Origin: an uncultured Eubacteriales bacterium
GTDB taxonomy: Bacteria; Bacillota; Clostridia; Oscillospirales; CAG-272
Reading direction: 5' to 3'
NCBI GenBank assembly: GCA_900549725.1
Contig: URPL01000028.1
Span: 1-20,529, forward strand
DNA length: 20,529 bases
The translations under genes and the position numbers were made by a program. Shown here piece by piece: positions 13,966 to 20,529 of the stretch (position 1 is its first letter; every line of letters starts with the position of its first letter). The notes beneath the pieces were generated by a model. That model was not told the DNA's origin. It did no database searches and saw nothing but the letters and a program-made list of their open reading frames with translations.

Positions 13966-13977
13966 GTTTTCGACAAC
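13966..13977. promoter_or_regulatory. Possible Spo0A box in the transporter leader
   Basis: The minus strand reads GTTGTCGAAAAC, which contains TTGTCGAA, an exact match to the 0A-box core. It lies just downstream of the predicted start site, where a bound protein would block transcription. Such a short motif can occur by chance. Confidence 0.35.
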
Positions 13978-14002
13978 TTTGAAACAACGGAGGAACCGCA
14001 CC

Positions 14003-15334
14003 ATGAAGCTGAATTACGGACGCACCATCCGCATCGGCCTTGCCTTTATGTCGATTCTCGCCTTTTGGCAATTTTACGACCAGGTCATTCCCGTCATCCT
14101 TGAAAATCATTTCGGGATCGACACGGTTCGCACCAATATGATCATGGCTTTGGACAACGTGCTTGCCATTTTCATGCTGCCGCTGTTCGGCAGCCTGTCC
14201 GACAAAACAAGAACGCGCTTCGGAAAGCGCACACCCTATATTCTCTTCGGCACGCTCGCTGCCGTTTGCCTGCTTTGCGCGCTTGCTTATTTTCAAACGA
14301 CAAGCATGTTCCTCGGCTTTTTCCTTTGCCTTTTGGCGCTGCTTGTGACCATGAGCATTTACCGCTCTCCCGCCGTTGCCTATATGCCCGACGTTACGCC
14401 GAAGCCCCTGCGCTCCAAGGCAAACGCCGTGATCAATTTGGTCGGCTATCTCGGCGGCATTTTCAGCACGGTCGCCATGATGTTTCTCGTCAAAAGCACA
14501 AAAACCGAATCAGGCGGGATTGTGTATGCTTCCTTTGTGCCGATCATGCTCACGGTAGCCGCTTTCATGCTGGTCTGCGTTTTGGTGATGGTATTCACCA
14601 CAAATGAGCCGAAGCTTCTCGCGCTCACCCGCGCCGAGGTTGAGGCTGCGGAAGAGCTGCCGGATGCGCCGACGGAGGAAGCCGTTCTCGAAAAAACGCC
14701 GGGGCTGCGCCGCTCGTTGATCTTCATTTTGCTCTCCGTTTTATTCTGGTTCACGGCTTATAATGCGGTAACCACCGCGTTCTCCCGCTTTTGTGATGCC
14801 CGTTGGGGCGTGGACGCGGGAAAATCCTCTCTCTTTCTCACCATCGGAACGGTCGCTGCAATCGTTTCGTTTCTGCCGCTGGGCTTTCTTTCCTCGCGCA
14901 TCGGCAGAAAGAAAACCATTCTGCTCGGCATCGGCTGTATGGCGCTTTGCTACGCCGTGATCTATTTTCTGCCGTTCGGGCCGTGGATGTATGCGCTGTT
15001 TTGCCTCATCGGCATCGGCTGGGCTGCCATCAATGTCAACAGCTATCCCATGGTGGTTGAAATGTGCCACGCAAAGGATGTCGGAAAATTCACCGGATAT
15101 TATTACGCCTTTTCCATGGCGGCTCAGATTATCACACCCGTGCTCAGCGGTCTTTGCATCGGGCGCACGGAGCTGTTTGGGCTGACGCTCGGGCTGAACC
15201 TCGGATATAATGTGCTCTTCCCGTATGCCGTTTTCTTCATGTGCGCCGCGTTTGTTACCATGCTGTTCGTCCGCCATGGAGACAGCAAACCCGCACCGAA
15301 AAAAGGACTGGAAGCATTTGATACCGACGACTGA
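14003..15334 (+). CDS. MFS transporter, SLC45/GPH-like sugar carrier
   Basis: A 443-residue protein with about 12 membrane helices. LPLFGSLSDKTRTRFGKRTPYI (split here as LPLFGSLSDK and TRFGKRTPYI) is the loop 2-3 motif typical of sucrose-type and glycoside-pentoside-hexuronide carriers. A hydrophilic central loop (about residues 200-235, rich in Glu) separates two six-helix halves, and the second half repeats the motif as LGFLSSRIGRKKT. The ATG at 14003 has GGAGGA eight bases upstream. It is the first gene of an operon with L-ribulokinase (13 bases apart), so the substrate may be L-arabinose or a related pentose or pentitol; the sequence alone cannot decide. Charged residues in early helices (FYDQVIP) also fit this family. 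Confidence 0.88.
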   Translation: MKLNYGRTIRIGLAFMSILAFWQFYDQVIPVILENHFGIDTVRTNMIMALDNVLAIFMLPLFGSLSDKTRTRFGKRTPYILFGTLAAVCLLCALAYFQTTSMFLGFFLCLLALLVTMSIYRSPAVAYMPDVTPKPLRSKANAVINLVGYLGGIFSTVAMMFLVKSTKTESGGIVYASFVPIMLTVAAFMLVCVLVMVFTTNEPKLLALTRAEVEAAEELPDAPTEEAVLEKTPGLRRSLIFILLSVLFWFTAYNAVTTAFSRFCDARWGVDAGKSSLFLTIGTVAAIVSFLPLGFLSSRIGRKKTILLGIGCMALCYAVIYFLPFGPWMYALFCLIGIGWAAINVNSYPMVVEMCHAKDVGKFTGYYYAFSMAAQIITPVLSGLCIGRTELFGLTLGLNLGYNVLFPYAVFFMCAAFVTMLFVRHGDSKPAPKKGLEAFDTDD

Positions 15335-15347
15335 TACGGAGGAAACC

Positions 15348-17012
15348 ATGAGCAAATATACAATCGGAATTGACTACGGAACCCTTTCCGGCAGAGCCCT
15401 GCTTTGCCGCGTGGAGGACGGCGCGGAGCTTGCAAGCGCAGTATTTGAATATCCGCATGCCGTAATGGATCGTACCCTTGCTGCAAGCGGCGAACCGCTG
15501 CCGCGCGATTTTGCCCTGCAGGACCCGCAGGACTATCTTCTTGTGCTGCAAAACACCGTGCCCGCGGTTTTGCGGGAAAGCAGCATTGACCCGGAGGATG
15601 TGATCGGGATCGGAATCGATTTCACGGCGTGCACCATGCTCCCCGTGGACAAAAACGGCACCCCGCTTTGCTTTTCCGAGCAATTCAAAAATGAAAAATA
15701 TGCCTATGTCAAGCTGTGGAAGCATCATGCCGCACAAAGCTATGCCAATCGCCTCAATGCCGTTGCCGCGCAGCGCGGCGAGCCATTTTTAAAACGATAC
15801 GGCGGAAAGATCTCAAGCGAATGGATGATCCCGAAAATTTGGGAAACGCTGGACCATGCGCCGCAGGTTTATCATGCCGCCGCGCATTTTATTGAAGCCG
15901 CGGATTTCATCACCTGGCAGCTGTGCGGCACACTCACGCGCAACTCCTGCTGCGCAGGCTATAAAGCGATTTATCACAAAAAAGAGGGCTATCCCTCCTC
16001 TGAATTTTTCGCAGCGCTCGATCCTGCCCTTAGGAATATTGTGCAGGAAAAGCTGTCGGGGCCCGTGGTTGCCCTGGGGCAATGCGCCGGGCGGCTGACG
16101 GAGCGCTATGCAAAGCTGCTCGGGCTCAGCACCCGCACCGCCGTTGCCGTTGCCAATGTGGATGCGCACGTCGCCGTGCCTGCCGTTAAAATCACAAAAG
16201 CAGGGCAGATGCTTGCCATTATGGGAACCTCCACCTGCCATATGATGCTGCAGGACAAGGAGGTTTTGGTGCCCGGTATGTGCGGCGTGGTGCAGGACGG
16301 CATCCTCCCGGGCTATTTCGGCTATGAGGCGGGGCAGTCCTGCGTGGGCGACCATTTTGCATGGTTTATGGAAAATCTGTTCCCGGCGTCCTATGCCAGG
16401 GAAGCCGCGGAGCGCGGCATCGGCCCCATCGCCCTGATTCAGGAAAAGGCGGCTAAGCTGCGCGCGGGGGAAAGCGGGCTTTTGGCGCTGGATTGGTGGA
16501 ACGGCAACCGCTCGATCCTGGTGGATGCTGACCTCAGCGGGCTGATGCTCGGCATGACTCTTGCAACAAAGCCGGAGGAAATTTACCGCGCCCTTGTGGA
16601 GGCGACCGCCTTCGGAACACGCATGATCATCGAAAATTACCGCCGCTGCGGCCTGGAAGTGAAAGAATTCTTTGCCTGCGGCGGAATTGCGGAAAAGAGC
16701 CCGTTTGTCATGCAGATCTATGCCGATATTCTCCATATGCCCATCCGTATCTCCGGCAGCCCGCAGGCGCCCGCGCTCGGCTCTGCCATTTTCGGTGCCG
16801 TAGCAGCGGGCAGCGCAAGCGGCGGCTATGACCGCGTGGAGGACGCCTGCGAACACATGGGCAAGCTCAAGGATGTTGTTTATCTGCCAAGTGAGGCGGA
16901 AAGCGCCGTTTATACGCAATTATTTGCGGAATATGAGCGGCTGCACGATACCTTCGGCCGCGGCGAAAACGATGTGATGAAACGGTTAAAGGCGCTGAAA
17001 AACAGAAGCTGA
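15348..17012 (+). CDS. araB: L-ribulokinase
   Basis: A 554-residue FGGY-family sugar kinase that phosphorylates L-ribulose with ATP in arabinose breakdown. GIDYGTLSGRALL (7-19) is the signature of ribulokinase within the FGGY family, together with GIDFTACTMLPVD (about 87-99), SSEWMIPKIW, MGTSTCHMML, and the C-terminal FACGGIAEKSPFVMQIYADI and SPQAPALGSAIFGAVAAG. The full length is near that of E. coli AraB (566). The ATG at 15348 has GGAGGA five bases upstream. No araA or araD is found in the window, so the rest of the pathway must be elsewhere. It ends just before a strong terminator. Confidence 0.93.
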   Translation: MSKYTIGIDYGTLSGRALLCRVEDGAELASAVFEYPHAVMDRTLAASGEPLPRDFALQDPQDYLLVLQNTVPAVLRESSIDPEDVIGIGIDFTACTMLPVDKNGTPLCFSEQFKNEKYAYVKLWKHHAAQSYANRLNAVAAQRGEPFLKRYGGKISSEWMIPKIWETLDHAPQVYHAAAHFIEAADFITWQLCGTLTRNSCCAGYKAIYHKKEGYPSSEFFAALDPALRNIVQEKLSGPVVALGQCAGRLTERYAKLLGLSTRTAVAVANVDAHVAVPAVKITKAGQMLAIMGTSTCHMMLQDKEVLVPGMCGVVQDGILPGYFGYEAGQSCVGDHFAWFMENLFPASYAREAAERGIGPIALIQEKAAKLRAGESGLLALDWWNGNRSILVDADLSGLMLGMTLATKPEEIYRALVEATAFGTRMIIENYRRCGLEVKEFFACGGIAEKSPFVMQIYADILHMPIRISGSPQAPALGSAIFGAVAAGSASGGYDRVEDACEHMGKLKDVVYLPSEAESAVYTQLFAEYERLHDTFGRGENDVMKRLKALKNRS

Positions 17013-17018
17013 ACAAAC

Positions 17019-17051
17019 GCCGTGTGCAGGGAAACCGCACACGGCAATTTT
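17019..17051 (+). terminator. Terminator after araB
   Basis: GCCGTGTGC (17019-17027) pairs perfectly with GCACACGGC (17037-17045). The loop can fold further as GG-GAAA-CC with one bulged A, and AATTTTTCT follows. It begins six bases after the stop codon. Confidence 0.9.
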
Positions 17052-17057
17052 TCTGTG

Positions 17058-17840
17058 TCAGCAACTGCGGCGCGGTTTTGTGACAAGCGCACCGAGCAAA
17101 TAGACGATATAAGCCCCGAAGCAAACCGCAGGCACATACAAAAGCGTGCTGACATACCAGCCAAAACGCGCCGCAACGTCTTTGCAAAAAATCAGAGTAC
17201 TGTCAGCCGGACCGACGAAAAACATATTGATCATACCGCCGGAGGGCGCATAAAAAATAAGATTGATGCAAAATGCCGCCGCGCAAAGCACCAAAAAGGT
17301 GTAAACGGCAAGTCGAAATTCCGCCGCGCTGCGGCATCCCTCGCCGCGCGCCAGCAAAGAAAAGCCCAAAAACACAAGCAGCATATGCCACAGATATGCA
17401 TGCAGCGTCAGCGTCCAATACGGGTGCGAGATGCCGGAGGGTTCGAAAAAGGTGAGAAACCCGCCCAAAAGATTGAAGGTGCAGAGAAAGCCGGTGATTG
17501 CGCGACGCAGCTTTCCCTTTTTGAGAAACGGCAGCACAAGGCAGGCATACATCGGGATGCTGCACAGCTGAAACGGGAAGATCCACCATTGATATTCTCC
17601 GCCCTCGAGATAAAATGTATAAAACAGCTGCTTGTAAAACTCGGAAAGCACCAGAAAAATCCCGATGGCAAAAACAAGCCGATTGTATTTCCGCGCGGAA
17701 ATTCTGCGCAGTGCAAGCGCCGCAATCACGCATACGGAAAAGCCGAGCAGCATAAAAAGCAGGTGGAATGTACCGTATGCTCTCGGCGGTGTCATCTGCC
17801 ATGCCGTTTTTCCGAGCAGCATCGTCAGCCATTCTTTCAT
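17058..17840 (-). CDS. YwaF-like integral membrane protein
   Basis: A 260-residue protein with about six to seven membrane helices. Notable positions: the start of helix 1 with GTFHLLFMLLGFSVCV, LSEFYKQLFYTFYLEGGEYQ, FQLCSIPMYACLVLPFL, LLGGFLTFFEPSGISHPYWT with LHAYLWHMLL, and NMFFVGPADST before the final helices. This pattern (His in helix 1, polar segment, HxxxWH) fits the YwaF/TIGR02206 group (TMEM164-like); function unknown. The ATG at 17840 has GGAGG 10 bases upstream, slightly far. It is convergent with araB and divergent from the HAD gene. An alternative is that it is an uncharacterised membrane family of similar topology. Confidence 0.75.
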   Translation of the reverse strand: MKEWLTMLLGKTAWQMTPPRAYGTFHLLFMLLGFSVCVIAALALRRISARKYNRLVFAIGIFLVLSEFYKQLFYTFYLEGGEYQWWIFPFQLCSIPMYACLVLPFLKKGKLRRAITGFLCTFNLLGGFLTFFEPSGISHPYWTLTLHAYLWHMLLVFLGFSLLARGEGCRSAAEFRLAVYTFLVLCAAAFCINLIFYAPSGGMINMFFVGPADSTLIFCKDVAARFGWYVSTLLYVPAVCFGAYIVYLLGALVTKPRRSC

Positions 17841-17882
17841 ATCATTGCATCCTCCGTGCGGTTCAAAACGGTCGATAACCGA

Positions 17883-17911
17883 ATTATACCATATTCTTCG
17901 GCAAAAGTCTA
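17883..17911 (-). promoter_or_regulatory. Promoter of the YwaF-like gene
   Basis: On the minus strand TAGACT (17906-17911), a 17-base spacer and TATAAT (17883-17888) preceded by the extended TGG. Confidence 0.65.
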
Positions 17912-17929
17912 CCGTTTTCGCGCAGTTGC

Positions 17930-17958
17930 TTGCAATTTCCACCTGAAAATGATATAAT
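17930..17958 (+). promoter_or_regulatory. Promoter of the HAD nucleotidase gene
   Basis: TTGCAA (17930-17935), a 17-base spacer and TATAAT (17953-17958), 27 bases before the start codon. It is back to back with the YwaF-like promoter, the two -35 boxes being only about 18 bases apart. Confidence 0.75.
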
Positions 17959-17984
17959 GGAGCATCGCAAAAAGGAGGCTCCCC

Positions 17985-18677
17985 ATGATTTTGCATCTTT
18001 TTCTTGATCTTGACGATACCATCCTCGATTTTCGGAAATCCGAGCATACGGCGCTCTCGGCAGCTCTGCGGGAGGCGGGCATTGCGCCGACCAAGGAGCG
18101 CATGGCGCGCTATTCGCAAATCAACGCCGAGCATTGGCGGCTGCTGGAATGCGGCAGGCTGACGCGAGAGCAGGTGCTTGTGCAGCGCTTTGCCGTTCTT
18201 TTTTCCGAATACGGAATCGCCGCCGACGCGGCAAAAGTGGAAAAACGCTATGAGCAATTCCTCTCCGAACAGGTGTTTTTTATGCCGCAGGCACTGCAAA
18301 CGCTGAAAGAGCTGAAAGCAGGCGGTTATCATTTATATCTGATTACAAACGGCAATGCCTCCGTTCAGCACCGCCGCCTTGCAAAAAGCGGCATTGCCCC
18401 GCTTTTTGAACACATTTTCATTTCCGAAGAAGTGGGCGCGGATAAGCCGAGCGAAGCTTTTTTCTCATATTGCTTTACGCGCGTCGGGCACTTTTCCAAA
18501 AACGAGGCTTTGGTAATCGGAGACAGCCTGAGCTCGGATATTCTCGGCGGAAACCGCGCAGGCGTGCGCACGGTTTGGCTCAGCGAAAGCATCGCCGCCC
18601 CGGAAAACGCCGCAGTAAAGCCGGACTATATTCTCCCGGCGCTCGGTGCCCTGCCCGCCCTTTTGAAAACACTCTGA
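17985..18677 (+). CDS. yjjG: YjjG-type HAD phosphatase (noncanonical pyrimidine nucleotidase)
   Basis: A 230-residue HAD hydrolase. Motif I is FLDLDDTILD (nucleophile Asp8, Asp10), motif II LITNGN, motif III Lys in ADKPSEAFF, motif IV VIGDSLSSDI. The cap inserted after motif I is helical (C1 type, about residues 15-95). YjjG enzymes hydrolyse noncanonical or excess pyrimidine nucleoside monophosphates and so protect nucleotide pools; this fits the overall pattern but the substrate is not proven. The ATG at 17985 has AAGGAGG eight bases upstream. Only its own promoter and the following hairpin surround it. Confidence 0.85.
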   Translation: MILHLFLDLDDTILDFRKSEHTALSAALREAGIAPTKERMARYSQINAEHWRLLECGRLTREQVLVQRFAVLFSEYGIAADAAKVEKRYEQFLSEQVFFMPQALQTLKELKAGGYHLYLITNGNASVQHRRLAKSGIAPLFEHIFISEEVGADKPSEAFFSYCFTRVGHFSKNEALVIGDSLSSDILGGNRAGVRTVWLSESIAAPENAAVKPDYILPALGALPALLKTL

Positions 18678-18687
18678 AAAAACAAGT

Positions 18688-18708
18688 GCGGTGCCCGCCG
18701 GGCACCGC
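18688..18708. terminator. Hairpin terminator between the HAD and AKR genes
   Basis: GCGGTGCCC (18688-18696), a 3-base loop, GGGCACCGC (18700-18708). On the minus strand it is followed by ACTTGTTTTTT, so it is a good intrinsic terminator for the aldo/keto reductase; on the plus strand the T-run is broken (GCTTTGCTTT) and it is weaker. Confidence 0.75.
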
Positions 18709-18720
18709 GCTTTGCTTTGC

Positions 18721-19839
18721 TCAAAAGCAAAGCTTTTTCATCACATCGGATATTTTGATATTCTGCGGACATACCGCCTCACAGCGGCGGCAGCCGATGC
18801 ATGCCGAGGGTCGTTTTTCCTTCGGCAAAGCGGCGATCGCCATGGGCGCTATAAAGGCAAAATCCTTGGTGAAGGCATGCTCATTGTAAAGCTTTAAGAG
18901 ATACGGAATATCAAGCCCGCGCGCGCAATAGCTTGTGCAATAGCGGCATGCGGTGCACGGCACGGAGGTGCGCTTTGTCATCTGCTGCGCAATTTCCTGC
19001 AGCGTTTCTTTTTCGGTTTGCGTCAGCGGGCGCAGCTCGGAAAAAATCCGCAGATTGTCGCGCAGCTGCGCGAGAGAAGACATGCCCGAAAGCGTTACGC
19101 CGATGCAATCAAACCCCTCAATAAAGCGGAACGCATATTCCGCCGGGCTGCCGCCGCCGAGCGCCCCCAGCTTTTCCTTTTCCTGCGACGGCAGATTGAC
19201 AAGCTTGCCGCCGCGCAGCGGCTCCATCACCCACACGGGCAAATGATATTGCGCCAAAAGCTCCAGCTTTTCTTTTGCATTTTGGAAGGAGTAATCCAAA
19301 TAATTGAACTGAATCTGGCAAAACTCCATATCCTTGCCGTAAGCCTCCAAAAAGCGGCGCATCGTATCAAGATTGCCGTGCGTGGAAAAACCGAGATGGC
19401 GGATTTTTCCGGCATCGCGCTGCTGCTTCAAATAGCTGACCGTGCCGAATTTTGCATCGTCCAGATAGGAATCGATGTTTTGCTCGCACACATTATGACA
19501 CAAATAAAAATCAAAATACGAAACGCCGCAGCGCTGCAGCTGCTCCTTGAAAATTTCCGTTGCCTTGCCGAAATTTTCAAGCGCATAGCCCGGGAATTTT
19601 GTTGCAAGGAAAAAGCTTTCGCGCGGATAGCGGGAAAGCGCTCTGCCCATGAAGGGCTCCGATTTTCCGTTATGATAGCCCCATGCGGTATCATAATAGT
19701 TGATGCCGCCGCGCATTGCCTCATCCACCATCAAAAGCGCCTGCGCTTCGTCAATTTCGCCGTTTGGCAGCTGCGGCAGCCGCATTGCGCCAAGTCCGAG
19801 CGCCGAAAGCCTTTCCTCCCCGAAAGAACGATATACCAT
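18721..19839 (-). CDS. Aldo/keto reductase with C-terminal two-cluster ferredoxin domain
   Basis: A 372-residue protein. The TIM-barrel aldo/keto reductase part has the catalytic tetrad Asp50, Tyr55 (INYYDTAWGYHNG), Lys81 (ATKF) and His115 (YLCHN). The C-terminal part has two CxxCxxCxxxC motifs: Cys295-298-301-305 (PCTACRYCTSYC) and Cys347-350-353-357 (CIGCRRCEAVCP), which should bind two [4Fe-4S] clusters. Such fused proteins are common in anaerobes and suggest that electrons come from ferredoxin-like carriers; the physiological substrate is not known. The ATG at 19839 has AAGGAG nine bases upstream. It follows the AllA-like gene by 24 bases in one operon, and ends at the hairpin near 18700. 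Confidence 0.9.
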   Translation of the reverse strand: MVYRSFGEERLSALGLGAMRLPQLPNGEIDEAQALLMVDEAMRGGINYYDTAWGYHNGKSEPFMGRALSRYPRESFFLATKFPGYALENFGKATEIFKEQLQRCGVSYFDFYLCHNVCEQNIDSYLDDAKFGTVSYLKQQRDAGKIRHLGFSTHGNLDTMRRFLEAYGKDMEFCQIQFNYLDYSFQNAKEKLELLAQYHLPVWVMEPLRGGKLVNLPSQEKEKLGALGGGSPAEYAFRFIEGFDCIGVTLSGMSSLAQLRDNLRIFSELRPLTQTEKETLQEIAQQMTKRTSVPCTACRYCTSYCARGLDIPYLLKLYNEHAFTKDFAFIAPMAIAALPKEKRPSACIGCRRCEAVCPQNIKISDVMKKLCF

Positions 19840-19863
19840 TCCGGTTTCTCCTTTTCGCGTTTT

Positions 19864-20352
19864 TCAAACGATTTCAAACTGCTGCTCCGGCAAAAGAGAG
19901 ACCACCTTGCAATCATTGGCATAGGTGCATTGCGGCAGCGCGATCATACAGGTCAGAAGCGGTGCATCCGCCGGCAGCGGGCACAAATGCCACACGCCCG
20001 CATTGATGCGCACCATGGTGCCGCGCGGCACCTCAAAGGCGCGGGTTTCCCGTGGGATCGGCTCCCCCCCGGAGGGCTGCGCAACATGCAGAATCATATC
20101 GCCGTCCAGCGGCAAAATGACCTCCGCCGTTGTTGTATGATATTCCACCGTGTCCACAATATAGCGCTCGGGTCTGCGCACGATGATGGGCGAAAAACCC
20201 GTGACTGATGCGGAAAACTGAAGCAGCCGATCCGGATAAAAGCTGTGCAGCTCCCCGCAAAGGGCATGCCCCTGCGGATGCAGAAGGTCGGTATACTCGC
20301 CGAACGGTGCAAAGACTTCATGCGTAAGCGGCTCTTTTTGAATTTTCAGCAT
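19864..20352 (-). CDS. AllA-like cupin (ureidoglycolate lyase family)
   Basis: A 162-residue cupin-fold protein. HEVFAPFGEYTDLL at the N-terminus, VEYHTTTAEVILPLDGDMIL with the histidine pair region, and AFEVPRGTMVRINAGVWHLC match the ureidoglycolate lyase family pattern. No other allantoin or purine breakdown gene is near, and relatives in Clostridia are often not tied to this pathway, so the enzymatic role is uncertain. The ATG at 20352 has GGGGG nine bases upstream; the open frame continues to 20520 but that part is promoter and leader. It is the first gene of an operon with the aldo/keto reductase. Confidence 0.7.
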   Translation of the reverse strand: MLKIQKEPLTHEVFAPFGEYTDLLHPQGHALCGELHSFYPDRLLQFSASVTGFSPIIVRRPERYIVDTVEYHTTTAEVILPLDGDMILHVAQPSGGEPIPRETRAFEVPRGTMVRINAGVWHLCPLPADAPLLTCMIALPQCTYANDCKVVSLLPEQQFEIV

Positions 20353-20418
20353 TGCAGTTCCCCCTTTAAAACGAAAACCTTGTCCAAGGACTGTTTTTGA
20401 GACAGAATTTCTGCAATT

Positions 20419-20447
20419 ATTGTAGCATTTTGCCGCAAAAATTGCAA
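20419..20447 (-). promoter_or_regulatory. Promoter of the AllA-like/AKR operon
   Basis: On the minus strand TTGCAA (20442-20447), a 17-base spacer and TACAAT (20419-20424) with extended TGC. In the leader of about 60 bases, CCTTGTCCAAGG (20378-20389) is an almost perfect palindrome of two 5-base arms that could be an operator. The remaining bases to the window end hold only a T/A-rich tract. Confidence 0.75.
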
Positions 20448-20529
20448 GACGGTGCGCCTCTATCTTTTTTTCTTTGTGTTTTTCTCTTTTTTTGCATTTT
20501 CTCTTGCATTTTTTTCGCAACCATGTTAT

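Overview
The window looks like a piece of chromosome from an endospore-forming, low-to-mid GC Clostridia (Oscillospiraceae/Ruminococcaceae-like). The reasons are a 16S rRNA 5' end of Clostridia type, a complete spoIIA (sigma-F) operon, a YlmC/YmxH sporulation protein, many Bacillota-type uncharacterised families (YetF/DUF421, DUF4363, DUF1538, YwaF-like), strong GGAGG ribosome binding sites and sigma-A promoters with TTGNNN / TATAAT boxes. I see no phage, IS element, CRISPR array or resistance island; this is mostly housekeeping chromosome.

Left part (1-3720): the 5' end of a 16S rRNA gene leaves the window on the minus strand. It is preceded by a leader with a boxA-like sequence and two tandem rrn promoters. 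Immediately upstream, on the same strand, lie a fused glycosyltransferase/pyruvyl transferase (CsaB-type, cell-wall polymer modification) and a small lipoprotein.

Next (3720-7045): dxs (isoprenoid precursor synthesis) on the plus strand with tandem promoters, then yetF and a DUF4363 gene. The terminator hairpin of dxs carries the ribosome binding site of yetF in its 3' arm. A tRNA-Glu(CTC) on the minus strand shares a perfect bidirectional terminator with this group.

Centre (7050-8660): a DUF1538 membrane protein gene and a tandem PII-like regulator gene on the minus strand, both broken. I can restore both reading frames exactly by undoing six small lesions: a 13-bp duplication, four single-base indels and one substitution that destroys the stop of the first gene and the start of the second. 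This is the most unusual stretch of the window.

Then (8770-11560): a lone ECF-like sigma factor gene on the plus strand, followed by the minus-strand operon spoIIAA-spoIIAB-sigF-ylmC/ymxH. Upstream on the same strand are feoA-feoB (ferrous iron uptake) and a small lipoprotein whose terminator again contains the ribosome binding site of the next gene (feoA).

Right part (13920-20529): an MFS sugar transporter and an L-ribulokinase (araB) form a plus-strand operon. They are followed by a convergent YwaF-like membrane protein, a YjjG-type HAD nucleotidase, a ferredoxin-domain aldo/keto reductase and an AllA-like cupin.
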